A stretch of 20,181 nt of DNA. Origin: DASULK01 sp036381835 (GTDB taxonomy: Bacteria; Actinomycetota; Actinomycetes; Mycobacteriales; Micromonosporaceae). The stretch is from the NCBI GenBank assembly GCA_036381835.1, contig DASVCA010000052.1, positions 1 through 20,181 on the forward strand, read 5' to 3'. Of the stretch, positions 7,055 through 14,734 are shown piece by piece (position 1 is the first letter of the stretch; each line of letters opens with the position of its first letter). The translations under genes and the position numbers were made by a program. The notes beneath the pieces were generated by a model. That model was given only the letters and a program-made list of their open reading frames with translations. It did no database searches and had not been told where the DNA came from.

Positions 7055-7111
7055 CAAGCGCAGGCAGCACGGCATCGGGGTGCACTGATCGCACATTTGG
7101 GGGTTGGCTTC

Positions 7112-7726
7112 GTGGCCGAGACGAAGGCGCGCGTGGATCGCCGGCGGGTGTTGATCGCCGAGGACGAGGCGCTCATCCGGCTCGACCTGGCCGAGATGCT
7201 CACCGAAGAAGGCTACGAGGTGGTGGGTGAGGCCGGGGACGGCGAGACCGCCGTACGTCTCGCCGAGGAACTCCGGCCCGACCTGGTCATCCTCGACATC
7301 AAGATGCCGATCATGGATGGCCTGGCGGCGGCGGAACGGATCGCCGGTGCCCGAATCGCACCGGTGGTGATCCTGACCGCGTTCAGCCAGCGTGAGCTGG
7401 TGGAGCGGGCGCGGGCGGCCGGCGCGATGGCGTACCTGGTCAAGCCGTTCCAGAAGAGCGACCTGGTGCCGGCCATCGAGATCGCCCTGTCCCGGTACGC
7501 GGAGCTGGCGGCGTTGGAAGCCGAGGTGGCCGGACTCACCGAGCGGTTGGAGACCCGCAAGGCCGTGGAACGGGCCAAGGGCATTCTGATGACCACGTAC
7601 GGCCTGGCCGAGCCACAGGCGTTCAAGTGGATTCAGCGCACCGCGATGGATCATCGGATGACCATGCGGGAGATCGCGGAGCGGATCATCGCGGATGGCG
7701 CGGACAGCGGCCCGGTCACCCCGTGA
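7112..7726 (+). CDS. pdtaR: ANTAR-domain response regulator, PdtaR type
   Basis: A two-component response regulator of 204 residues that acts on RNA, not DNA. The receiver domain (about 10-128) has the acidic pocket EDE (17-19), phosphoacceptor Asp62 in LVILDIKMP, Thr89 in ILTAFSQ and Lys111 in LVKPF. A linking coiled coil (about 129-148, ELAALEAEVAGLTERLETRK) leads into the ANTAR domain (about 149-193, VERAKGILM, EPQAFKWIQRTAMD, MREIAERII). It closely resembles M. tuberculosis PdtaR (Rv1626), whose gene also lies just upstream of polA-rpsA. The partner histidine kinase is not in the window. GTG 7112 is chosen because a G-rich Shine-Dalgarno (TTGGGGG) lies 8 bases upstream and the receiver domain begins there; the open frame further upstream overlaps the tRNA and is not coding. 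ANTAR proteins usually bind RNA hairpins and prevent termination. Confidence 0.93.
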   Translation: MAETKARVDRRRVLIAEDEALIRLDLAEMLTEEGYEVVGEAGDGETAVRLAEELRPDLVILDIKMPIMDGLAAAERIAGARIAPVVILTAFSQRELVERARAAGAMAYLVKPFQKSDLVPAIEIALSRYAELAALEAEVAGLTERLETRKAVERAKGILMTTYGLAEPQAFKWIQRTAMDHRMTMREIAERIIADGADSGPVTP

Positions 7727-7772
7727 CGTTGCGGAGATCGACTGCGCTCGTGGGGTCGAGAGCCCGGCCTCT

Positions 7773-7778
7773 TACACT
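7773..7778 (+). promoter_or_regulatory. Candidate -10 box for the transporter operon
   Basis: TACACT (TANNNT), which would start transcription near 7785 and give a leader of about 180 bases before livJ. No clear -35 is visible. It lies about 50 bases after the response-regulator stop, so readthrough from that gene is also possible. Confidence 0.4.
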
Positions 7779-7822
7779 CGAAGAATCCAACTGGCCGGTA
7801 CGTGTAACGGTTAGGTCAATGG

Positions 7823-7930
7823 GACCCCGCGGGGTCTACCGATGCGGTCTTCCTTGGGATAACGTCCCGCCGGAAGACCGGGTAACGGTCCAGCTCGCCC
7901 CACCCGCAATAGCCAATCGACAGCGGGTGG
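7823..7930 (+). promoter_or_regulatory. Structured leader upstream of livJ (three hairpins)
   Basis: Three inverted repeats lie in tandem. First is the 14-base perfect palindrome GACCCCGCGGGGTC (7823-7836). Second is a 9-bp stem CGGTCTTCC/GGAAGACCG (7845-7853 with 7872-7880), nesting a smaller GGGA/TCCC stem (7856-7859 with 7865-7868). Third is an 8-bp stem CCACCCGC/GCGGGTGG (7900-7907 with 7923-7930). The last ends 15 bases before the livJ Shine-Dalgarno. It may hold the regulator's terminator plus a cis-acting control element. It matches no riboswitch class I recognise. Confidence 0.5.
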
Positions 7931-7963
7931 TTCGGGTAATCGGACGGAGGAGGGGTTCGAGCC

Positions 7964-9121
7964 GTGAGGCAGAGTTTTGCACGGGCACTCGGCGGAGTCG
8001 CCGCGCTGGCGCTCGCCGCGAGCGTGGCCGCCTGCGGTGGCGGTGACAGCGGCGGTGACAGCGATGCCGCGTGCGGCTACAAGATTGGGTTCTTCGGTGC
8101 GCTGACCGGTCCTGCGGCGGCGCTGGGCATCAACGAGAACAACGGTGTCAAGCTCGCGCTGAAGCAGTACAACGACGCCAACCCGGACTGCAAGGTCGAG
8201 CTGGTCGAGCTCGACTCGCAGGGCAGCCCGGACCAGGCGCCGGCGCTGGCGCAGCGGGCGATCGACGACGAGAAGATTCTCGGCATCGTCGGCCCGGCGT
8301 TCTCCGGCGAGTCGGAGGCGGCCAACCCGCTCTTCGCCGAGGCGGGCCTGGTGCACATCAGCCCGTCCGCCACCCGGCCCAGCCTGGCCGATCAGGGGTG
8401 GAAGACCTTCTTCCGCGCCGTCGGCAACGACCTGAGCCAGGGCCCGGCCGCCGGTAACTACATCAAGAACGTGCTCAAGGCGGACAAGGTCTTCGTGGTC
8501 GACGACCAGTCCGCGTACGGCATGGGCCTGGCGGACGAGGTCAAGAAGGTGCTCGGTGCCGCGGTCGTCGGTTCCGACCGGGTGCAGGGCGAGGGCAAGC
8601 AGACCGACTTCTCCGCACTCGTCACCAAGATCAAGAACTCCGGTGCCACGGCCGTCTACTTCGGCGGCTACTACCAGGAGGCGGGCCTCATCCGCAAGCA
8701 GCTCACCCAGGCCGGCGTCACCGCCGTCCTGGTCGCCGGTGACGGCGTGAACGACCCGGCCTACATCGAGTCCGCGGGCCAGGCCGCCGCCGAGGGCACC
8801 GTCCTGACCTGCCCCTGCGCACCGGCCACCGAGGCTCGGGGTAGCTTCGCCGCCGACTACAAGGCCCTGCACGGGGTCGACCCGGGCACCTACAGCGACA
8901 CCGCCTACGACGCCGCCAACATCCTGCTGGCCGGCATCAAGGACGGTGCGAAGACCCGTGCCGAGATGCTGGAGTTCGTGAAGAACTACAACGGCGAGGG
9001 CGTCGCGGCGACGTACAAGTTCACCGACAAGGGTGAGCTGGACCCGGCTCAGGTGAAGGTCTGGGCGTACAAGGTCCAGAACGGCCAGGTCGTGCCGGAC
9101 CAGGAGATCAAGCTCAGCTGA
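7964..9121 (+). CDS. livJ: Branched-chain amino-acid ABC transporter substrate-binding lipoprotein
   Basis: The extracellular solute receptor of a LivJ-type importer, 385 residues. The N-terminus is a lipoprotein signal with lipobox VAAC and lipid-anchor Cys24, followed by a flexible Gly/Ser/Asp linker. The mature part is a type I periplasmic-binding fold (YKIGFFGALTGPAA, NNGVKLALKQYNDAN, IVGPAFSGES, ISPSATRPSL, RAVGNDLSQGPAAGNY, DDQSAYGMGLADEV), the two-lobed family that binds Leu/Ile/Val and related ligands. A LTCPC segment adds two cysteines. It starts at GTG 7964, with GGAGGAGGGG 8 bases upstream. It is the first gene of the liv run and is followed by a strong hairpin before the permease gene, a layout that usually leaves the binding protein more abundant than the membrane subunits. 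The exact ligand is not proven. Confidence 0.93.
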   Translation: MRQSFARALGGVAALALAASVAACGGGDSGGDSDAACGYKIGFFGALTGPAAALGINENNGVKLALKQYNDANPDCKVELVELDSQGSPDQAPALAQRAIDDEKILGIVGPAFSGESEAANPLFAEAGLVHISPSATRPSLADQGWKTFFRAVGNDLSQGPAAGNYIKNVLKADKVFVVDDQSAYGMGLADEVKKVLGAAVVGSDRVQGEGKQTDFSALVTKIKNSGATAVYFGGYYQEAGLIRKQLTQAGVTAVLVAGDGVNDPAYIESAGQAAAEGTVLTCPCAPATEARGSFAADYKALHGVDPGTYSDTAYDAANILLAGIKDGAKTRAEMLEFVKNYNGEGVAATYKFTDKGELDPAQVKVWAYKVQNGQVVPDQEIKLS

Positions 9122-9165
9122 CCCCCGGTACCTCACGTAACGACTCTTAGGTAGTTCAGTGTGAT

Positions 9166-9204
9166 CGCGGGTGCGGCCGGACATGCCGACCGGCCGCACC
9201 CGCG
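9166..9204 (+). terminator. Intercistronic hairpin between livJ and livH (attenuator or 3'-end stabiliser)
   Basis: A perfect 15-bp stem (9166-9180 with 9190-9204) around a 9-base loop, 44 bases after the livJ stop. It lies inside an otherwise compact operon, so it is more likely a partial terminator or RNA-stabilising structure than an operon end. Confidence 0.65.
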
Positions 9205-9237
9205 GCTGTCTCTACAAGCCCCCTGGAGCGTCCTTTC

Positions 9238-10188
9238 TTGAACGTCGACGGCCTTATCTCCAACTTTGGAGAGCTCACCTCGACCGGTCTGACGTTGGGC
9301 GCGATCTACGCGCTGGTCGCGCTCGGCTACACGCTGGTCTACGGTGTGCTGAGACTACTCAACTTCGCCCACTCCGAGGTATTCATCGCTGGTTCGTTCG
9401 CCGCGATCTGGATTTGGGGAGCGTTCGGGCTGAACCAGGACTCGCACGTCGCGGGCGTGGGCACGATCGTCTTCTACCTGCTCGTCGCGATGATCGGGGC
9501 GGCCCTCGCCTCCGCGCTGACCGCAGCCGCCGTCGAGCGGGTGGCCTACCGTCCGCTGCGCCGGCGCAACGCGCCGCCGTTGGCCTTCCTGATCACCGCG
9601 ATCGGTGCCTCGATCGTGCTGTCGGAGGCGCTCGGCATCTTCACCCGGCGCCGCCCGAGCGGCGTGCCGGTGCTGGTGTCGAACGAACCGCTGTTCACCA
9701 TCGGCAAGGTGGAGATCTCCACCCAGCAGTTGCTGATCATCGGTGCCGCGCTGACGATGATGATCGGACTCGATGTCTTCATCAACCGCAGCCGGATCGG
9801 TCGGGGTATCCGCGCGGTGGCGCAGGATCCGAACACCGCCGCGCTCATGGGCATCAACAAGGACCGGATCATCCTGGCCGTGTTCGTGGTCGGCGGCCTG
9901 ATGGCGGGCATCGCCGGCGTGCTCTACGACATGCGCATCGGTTCGGTGACCTACAACGTCGGGTTCCTGCTCGGCCTCAAGGCCTTCACCGCCGCGGTTC
10001 TCGGCGGCATCGGTAACCTGCGCGGCGCGCTGCTCGGTGGCCTGCTTCTCGGGTTGACGGAGAACTACGCCTCCGGGCTGTTCGGCACGGAGTGGAAGGA
10101 ACTCACCGCTTTCGTCGTGCTGGTCGTGCTGCTGATGTTCCGCCCGACCGGCCTGCTCGGTGAATCACTCGGAAGGGCACGGGCATGA
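9238..10188 (+). CDS. livH: Branched-chain amino-acid ABC transporter permease LivH
   Basis: An inner-membrane permease subunit of 316 residues and one of the two transmembrane halves of the importer. It has many hydrophobic helices, the family segment LNFAHSEVFIAGSFAAIW near residues 41-58, and the loop IGRGIRAVAQDPNTAALMGI (about 184-203), which contacts the ATPase. LKAFTAAVLGGIGNLRGALLGG (about 246-267) is also characteristic. The start is a rare TTG at 9238, supported by TGGAG 9 bases upstream and by homology beginning there. Its stop overlaps the livM start (ATGA at 10185-10188), giving translational coupling. Confidence 0.93.
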   Translation: MNVDGLISNFGELTSTGLTLGAIYALVALGYTLVYGVLRLLNFAHSEVFIAGSFAAIWIWGAFGLNQDSHVAGVGTIVFYLLVAMIGAALASALTAAAVERVAYRPLRRRNAPPLAFLITAIGASIVLSEALGIFTRRRPSGVPVLVSNEPLFTIGKVEISTQQLLIIGAALTMMIGLDVFINRSRIGRGIRAVAQDPNTAALMGINKDRIILAVFVVGGLMAGIAGVLYDMRIGSVTYNVGFLLGLKAFTAAVLGGIGNLRGALLGGLLLGLTENYASGLFGTEWKELTAFVVLVVLLMFRPTGLLGESLGRARA

Positions 10189-11294
10189 CGAGCGTTCTGG
10201 AAAAGATGCGCGCCGGCAGCGCCGCTGTCGGCGACCGGTGGCGGGGACTGCCCCGCTCCGTGCGCTGGGCGGCTCTCGGCGCGCTCATCGTCTTCTTCTA
10301 TGTTCTGCCGAACAAGGAGTTCTATCAGTACCTCGGGCCCATCCCGACGGTCGAGTCCAACTTCGGCCACGTGCTGTTCATGATGTCGATCTACGTGTTG
10401 CTGGCCGTCGGGCTCAACATCGTGGTCGGCTTCGCCGGGCTGCTCGACCTCGGCTACTTCGGCTTCTTCGCGGTCGGCGCCTACACCGTGGCGGTGCTCA
10501 CCTCGCCGAGCAGCGACGTCAAGACGCTGTGGCCCTGGCTGCTGGTCGTGCCGATCGCGCTCGCGCTGACCATGATCTCCGGGGTGCTGCTCGGCACGCC
10601 GACGCTGCGGCTTCGGGGTGACTACCTGGCGATCGTCACGCTCGGCTTCGCGGAGATGATCCGGATCGCGGCGACGAGCTCGGAGTTCCTGCGCGGCCAG
10701 CGTGGCTTCAACCAGATCCCGCACCCTCCCGGCAAGTACGCCGACGGCACGCCGATCTTCGGTGTGCTCGATCCGCGGCCGTACTACTGGCTGGTGCTGA
10801 CCGTGATCATCCTGGTCATCATCGGTGTGCGGAACCTGCAGAACAGCCGGGTCGGCCGGGCCTGGGTGTCGATCCGCGAGGACGAGGACGCCGCTCAGCT
10901 GATGGGTGTGCCCACCTTCAAGTTCAAGATCTGGGCCTTCGCCGCCGGTGCGGCGCTGGGCGGGTTGGCCGGTGCACTGTTCGCGGGCAAGAACAACTTC
11001 GTCAACTCCCAGAACTTCGAGCTGCTCAACTCGATCATCATCCTCGCGGCGGTGATCCTCGGCGGTTCCGGGAACATCATCGGAGCGATCGTGGGCGGTG
11101 CGCTCGCGTACTACCTGATCGAGCGGTTCCGAGGCATCGAGCTGTTCGGAGTGGAGCTGTACGAGTACCGGTTCCTGTTCTTCGGCGCGATCCTCATCAT
11201 CATGATGATCTTCCGGCCGCAGGGTCTCATCCCCAACCGACAGCGAGCCGCCGAGATCAAGGAACGCCGCAAGGAGGTGATGGTCGGTGGCTGA
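10185..11294 (+). CDS. livM: Branched-chain amino-acid ABC transporter permease LivM
   Basis: The second transmembrane subunit, 369 residues. A cytosolic N-terminal stretch (about 1-25) precedes multiple helices. The family core GLNIVVGFAGLLDLGYFGFF lies near residues 77-96. The ATPase-contact loop is GRAWVSIREDEDAAQLMGV (about 224-242), followed by GGLAGALFAGKNNFVNS and ILGGSGNIIGAIVGGAL. ATG 10185 overlaps the livH stop, with GGAAGGG just upstream. Its own stop lies 8 bases inside livG. Confidence 0.93.
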   Translation: MTSVLEKMRAGSAAVGDRWRGLPRSVRWAALGALIVFFYVLPNKEFYQYLGPIPTVESNFGHVLFMMSIYVLLAVGLNIVVGFAGLLDLGYFGFFAVGAYTVAVLTSPSSDVKTLWPWLLVVPIALALTMISGVLLGTPTLRLRGDYLAIVTLGFAEMIRIAATSSEFLRGQRGFNQIPHPPGKYADGTPIFGVLDPRPYYWLVLTVIILVIIGVRNLQNSRVGRAWVSIREDEDAAQLMGVPTFKFKIWAFAAGAALGGLAGALFAGKNNFVNSQNFELLNSIIILAAVILGGSGNIIGAIVGGALAYYLIERFRGIELFGVELYEYRFLFFGAILIIMMIFRPQGLIPNRQRAAEIKERRKEVMVGG

Positions 11295-12117
11295 GACCGC
11301 CCAGAAGGTACCCGCGCCGCGTCCGGCACCGGACGAGGCCGGGCGTGAGCCACTGCTCGAGGTCGACCACGTCACGCTCCGCTTCGGCGGCGTTGTGGCG
11401 CTCGACAACGTCGACTTCACCCTCTACAAGGGGGAGATCCTCGGGCTGATCGGACCCAACGGCGCCGGTAAGACGACCTGCTTCAACGCGATGACCGGGA
11501 TCTACCAGCCCACCGAGGGGGAGATCCGGTTCCGCGGCAAGCGCATCACCGGCATGAAGCGGCACCACATCACCAAGATGGGCATGGCCCGGACGTTCCA
11601 GAACATCCGGCTCTTCCCGGAGATGACGGCGCTGGAGAACGTCCAGGTCGGTGCCGACGCGCACCACAAGACCAGCGTGATCTCGGCGCTGTTCCGGCTC
11701 CCGCGGCACTGGCGCGAGGAGCGGCACGGCCTGGAGAAGGCGCGGGAGATGCTCGAGTTCGTCGGCATCGGCCACCGGATGCACGACATGGCTCGCAACC
11801 TCTCCTACGGCGAGCAGCGCCGGCTGGAGATCGCCCGGGCACTGGCCACCGATCCGGTGCTGCTCTGCCTGGACGAGCCGGCGGCCGGCTTCACCCCGGC
11901 GGAGAAGCAGGAGCTGCTGCAGCTCATCCGGCAGATCCGCGACCGGGGCGTCACCGTGCTGCTCATCGAGCACGACATGCGCCTGGTCATGGAGGTCACG
12001 GACCGGATCGTGGTGCTGGAGTTCGGACGGAAGATCGCCGACGGGCTTCCCTCGGAAGTGCGGGAGGACCCGAAGGTGATCGCGGCCTACCTGGGAGTGG
12101 CGGACGATGCTGCTTGA
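11287..12117 (+). CDS. livG: Branched-chain amino-acid ABC transporter ATP-binding protein LivG
   Basis: A cytosolic ATPase of the importer, 276 residues. Motifs: Walker A GPNGAGKT (56-63), Q-loop Gln105 in ARTFQNIRLF, signature LSYGEQ (172-177), Walker B LLCLDE (192-197) with catalytic Glu197, and switch His229 in LLIEHDM. The LivG-type signature LSYGE (Tyr where most have Gly) and the C-terminal PKVIAAYLG tail are typical. About 22 extra residues rich in Pro and Ala precede the ATPase core. It starts at GTG 11287 behind AAGGAGG, inside the end of livM, and it overlaps livF by 11 bases. Confidence 0.94.
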   Translation: MAETAQKVPAPRPAPDEAGREPLLEVDHVTLRFGGVVALDNVDFTLYKGEILGLIGPNGAGKTTCFNAMTGIYQPTEGEIRFRGKRITGMKRHHITKMGMARTFQNIRLFPEMTALENVQVGADAHHKTSVISALFRLPRHWREERHGLEKAREMLEFVGIGHRMHDMARNLSYGEQRRLEIARALATDPVLLCLDEPAAGFTPAEKQELLQLIRQIRDRGVTVLLIEHDMRLVMEVTDRIVVLEFGRKIADGLPSEVREDPKVIAAYLGVADDAA

Positions 12118-12817
12118 GATCGACGACGTCAGCCTGCTCTACGGGCGCATCCAGGCGCTGCACGGCATCAGCCTGCACGTGAACGAGGGCGAGATCGTCG
12201 CGCTGATCGGTGCCAACGGAGCCGGCAAGACCACCACCATGCGGGCGATCTCCGGTCTGCGGGCGATCGCCTCGGGCAGCATCCGGTTCGCCGGCGAGGA
12301 CATCAGCCGGTTGCGTGCGGATCTGCGGGTCCGCCGTGGCCTGTGCCTGGCGCCGGAGGGGCGCGGCATCTTCCCCGGCATGACCGTCATGGAGAACCTG
12401 GACATGGGTGCCTACACCCGCCGGGACCGGGCCGCGGTGGCGGCCGACCTGGATCGGGTGTTCTCGCTGTTCCCGCGGCTGGCGGAGCGGCGTAGGCAGC
12501 CCGGCGGCACGCTCTCCGGCGGCGAGCAGCAGATGCTCGCGGTCGGCCGGGCGCTGATGAGTCGGCCGAAGCTGCTGCTGCTGGACGAGCCATCGATGGG
12601 GCTGGCGCCGATGCTGATCCAGCAGATCTTCGAGATCATCACGGAGATCAACCAGCAGGGCACCACCATCCTGCTGGTGGAACAGAACGCCCAGCAGGCG
12701 CTCTCCCGGGCGCACCGCGCGTACGTGTTGGAGACCGGCCGGATCGTCAAGGAAGGCAGCGGGCGGGACCTGCTGCACGACCCGGCGGTCAAGGAGGCGT
12801 ACCTGGGTGTGGCCTGA
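12107..12817 (+). CDS. livF: Branched-chain amino-acid ABC transporter ATP-binding protein LivF
   Basis: The second, distinct ATPase subunit, 236 residues. Walker A is GANGAGKT (35-42), followed by the LivF-typical segment LAPEGRGIFPGMTVMENL (81-98), signature LSGGEQ (136-141), Walker B LLLLDE (156-161) and the switch region LLVEQN (189-194). There Gln193 replaces the usual His, as is normal for LivF. It ends with VKEAYLGVA, the family tail. ATG 12107 lies inside livG. The next gene follows after 30 bases with its own Shine-Dalgarno, so transcription probably continues. Confidence 0.94.
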   Translation: MLLEIDDVSLLYGRIQALHGISLHVNEGEIVALIGANGAGKTTTMRAISGLRAIASGSIRFAGEDISRLRADLRVRRGLCLAPEGRGIFPGMTVMENLDMGAYTRRDRAAVAADLDRVFSLFPRLAERRRQPGGTLSGGEQQMLAVGRALMSRPKLLLLDEPSMGLAPMLIQQIFEIITEINQQGTTILLVEQNAQQALSRAHRAYVLETGRIVKEGSGRDLLHDPAVKEAYLGVA

Positions 12818-12847
12818 CGTTCTGTCGGCTAGTGGAGGAAGAGAACG

Positions 12848-13750
12848 ATGTTCATGAATAGCAGCCGCAAGCGGTCGGTCGGTGTACTGGCCGGCGCGAC
12901 GCTCGCGCTCGCCCTCGCCGCCTGCGGCCAGGGTGACTCCAAGGAGCAGCCGGGCGGCGGATCGTCACCCGCCACCTCCGTCGATCAGGAGCTCGCCGCG
13001 CGTGTGCCGGACGCGATCAAGGCCGACGGCAAGATCGTGGTCGGTACCGACTCGACCTACGCCCCGGCCGAGTTCCTCGCCGACGACGGCAAGACCGTCG
13101 TCGGCTTCGACGTCGACCTGTTCAACGCGGTCGCGGCGAAGCTCGGCCTCGAGGTCGAGTACGTCTCGGCGCCGTTCGACTCGATCATCACCGGCGTGAT
13201 GTCCGGGAAGTACGAGGTCGGCGTCTCGTCGTTCACCATCAACGACGAGCGCAAGCAGCAGGTTCACATGGTCAGCTACTTCGCGGCGGGCACCCAGTGG
13301 GCGACGAAGGCGGGCAACCCCAACAGCGTCGATCCGAACGACGCCTGCGGCAAGAAGATCGCGGTGCAGGTCGGCACGGTGCAGGTCGACGACATCCAGG
13401 CCCGCTCGAAGAAGTGCGTCGACGAGGGCAAGCCGGCCATCACCATCGACCAGTACCAGGCGCAGAGCGACGCCACCGCCGCGGTGCTCAGCGGCAAGGA
13501 CGACGCCATGCTGGCCGACTCGCCGGTCGGCGCGTACGCGGTCAAGCAGACCAACGGCCAGTTGGAGCTGCTCGGTGACATCTACGACTCCGCGCCGTAC
13601 GGGTATGTGATCCACAAGGATCAGACCGCGTTCGCGGAGGCGATCCGGGACGTCCTCAAGGCGATCATCGCGGACGGCAGCTACGAGGCCGCGCTCAAGG
13701 AGTGGGGCGTCGAGGCCGGAGGCATCACCAACCCGGAACTCAATCCCTAA
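12848..13750 (+). CDS. Polar amino-acid ABC transporter substrate-binding lipoprotein (family 3)
   Basis: The extracellular receptor of a polar-amino-acid (PAAT) importer, 300 residues. The lipoprotein signal has lipobox LAAC and anchor Cys26, followed by a Gln/Gly/Ser linker. The SBP_bac_3 fold is clear: IVVGTDSTYAPAEF, VGFDVDLFNAVAAKLGLEVE, FDSIITGVMSGKYEVGVSSF and the hinge region GKKIAVQVGTVQ. The family's C-terminal sequence PYGYVIHKDQTAFAEAIRD and EAALKEWGV follows. Acidic, basic and neutral ligands all occur in this family, so the ligand is left open. ATG 12848 follows GGAGGAAGAG; ATG 12854 is a less likely alternative. Only three bases separate it from the permease gene. Confidence 0.92.
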   Translation: MFMNSSRKRSVGVLAGATLALALAACGQGDSKEQPGGGSSPATSVDQELAARVPDAIKADGKIVVGTDSTYAPAEFLADDGKTVVGFDVDLFNAVAAKLGLEVEYVSAPFDSIITGVMSGKYEVGVSSFTINDERKQQVHMVSYFAAGTQWATKAGNPNSVDPNDACGKKIAVQVGTVQVDDIQARSKKCVDEGKPAITIDQYQAQSDATAAVLSGKDDAMLADSPVGAYAVKQTNGQLELLGDIYDSAPYGYVIHKDQTAFAEAIRDVLKAIIADGSYEAALKEWGVEAGGITNPELNP

Positions 13751-13753
13751 CTG

Positions 13754-14734
13754 ATGACCACTGAAACCGTCAGCCCGGAACGGGCACGGCCTGAGCCCAT
13801 CAAGGCCGTGCCCGTCCGGCACCCCGGACGTTGGATCGCGGTCGCGGTGATCGCCGTGCTGGCCGCGATGTTCGTGAACCTGCTCGTGACCAACGACGCG
13901 TTCCAGTGGTCGTTCATGGTCGAGCAGATGTTCGCCCCACCGGTCGTGGAGGGGCTGCGCGGAACCCTCGCCCTCACCGTGTTCTCCCAGTTGCTCGGCG
14001 TGGTGCTCGGCATCGTGTTGGCGATCATGCGACTGTCCGCCAACCCGATCCTCAAGGGTGTCGCCTGGCTCTACATCTGGTTCTTCCGGGCCGTGCCGCG
14101 GCTGGTGCTCGCCATCCTGTTCGGCAACCTCGGCATTCTGTGGGCCCGGATCGAGTTCGGTCTTCCCTTCGACCGGCAGATCGGGGCGCTGTTCGGCATC
14201 GAGAACTTCGAGGCCCGGCTGTTCGGCTTCACCGCGGTGGAGCTCCTCACCGGCTTCGTCGCCGGCATGCTCGCCCTCGGCCTGTCGGAGGCCGCGTACA
14301 TGGCCGAGATCGTGCGCGCCGGCATCCAGTCGGTCGATCCGGGGCAGACCGAGGCCGCGGCGGCGCTCGGCATGAGCCGGGGCCAGATCCTGCGCCGGAT
14401 CGTGCTGCCACAGGCCATGCGCGTGATCATCCCGCCGACCGGCAACGAGACCATCGCCATGCTCAAGGACACCTCGCTGGTGGCCTTCGTGCCGGTGACC
14501 AGCGAGCTGTTCTTCCAGCTCAAGGCGATCGGCACCCGCACGTACCAGATCTTCCCGATGTACGTGGCGGCCTGCCTGTGGTACCTGGCCCTGACGAGTG
14601 TCCTGCTCGTCGGGCAGTACTACCTGGAGCGGCACTTCGCCAAGGGCTACGACCGGACCGAACGGGCCAAGGCTCGACTGCGTACGCTCGCCGCGGAGAC
14701 CGGCGGCGGAGGACCGGCAGGAGGGACGCCGTGA
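13754..14734 (+). CDS. Polar amino-acid ABC transporter permease (HisM/GlnP family)
   Basis: The membrane subunit of the PAAT importer, 326 residues, likely working as a homodimer because only one permease gene is present. A proline-rich cytosolic N-terminus (1-25) is followed by a first helix (about 27-46) and further helices. VEGLRGTLALTVFSQLLGVVLG begins the conserved permease domain (about 65). The EAA loop that docks the ATPase is GQTEAAAALGMSRGQI with LRRIVLPQA. The usual RGTP motif is RAVP here. A charged, Gly-rich tail follows the last helix. Its stop overlaps the next start as GTGA. Confidence 0.92.
   Translation: MTTETVSPERARPEPIKAVPVRHPGRWIAVAVIAVLAAMFVNLLVTNDAFQWSFMVEQMFAPPVVEGLRGTLALTVFSQLLGVVLGIVLAIMRLSANPILKGVAWLYIWFFRAVPRLVLAILFGNLGILWARIEFGLPFDRQIGALFGIENFEARLFGFTAVELLTGFVAGMLALGLSEAAYMAEIVRAGIQSVDPGQTEAAAALGMSRGQILRRIVLPQAMRVIIPPTGNETIAMLKDTSLVAFVPVTSELFFQLKAIGTRTYQIFPMYVAACLWYLALTSVLLVGQYYLERHFAKGYDRTERAKARLRTLAAETGGGGPAGGTP

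Noticed and set aside
4485..7094. A long open frame (869 codons) on the minus strand over the amylase
   Set aside because: It is opposite a clearly recognisable secreted amylase and a tRNA, has low-complexity Val/Gly/Asp/Arg-rich composition and no recognisable domain; such antisense frames are common in high-GC DNA.
6836..7111. N-terminal extension of the ANTAR response regulator
   Set aside because: It would translate across the tRNA-Leu gene; the receiver domain begins just after GTG 7112, which has a Shine-Dalgarno sequence.
7823..7930. A known riboswitch class or a classical ANTAR target in the livJ leader
   Set aside because: I could not match a conserved riboswitch core, and the loops are not paired hexaloops with the expected A and G positions, so only a generic structured leader is claimed.
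7627..8046. A 139-codon frame through the livJ leader
   Set aside because: It overlaps two real genes in another frame and has no recognisable protein similarity; the hairpins better explain the region.
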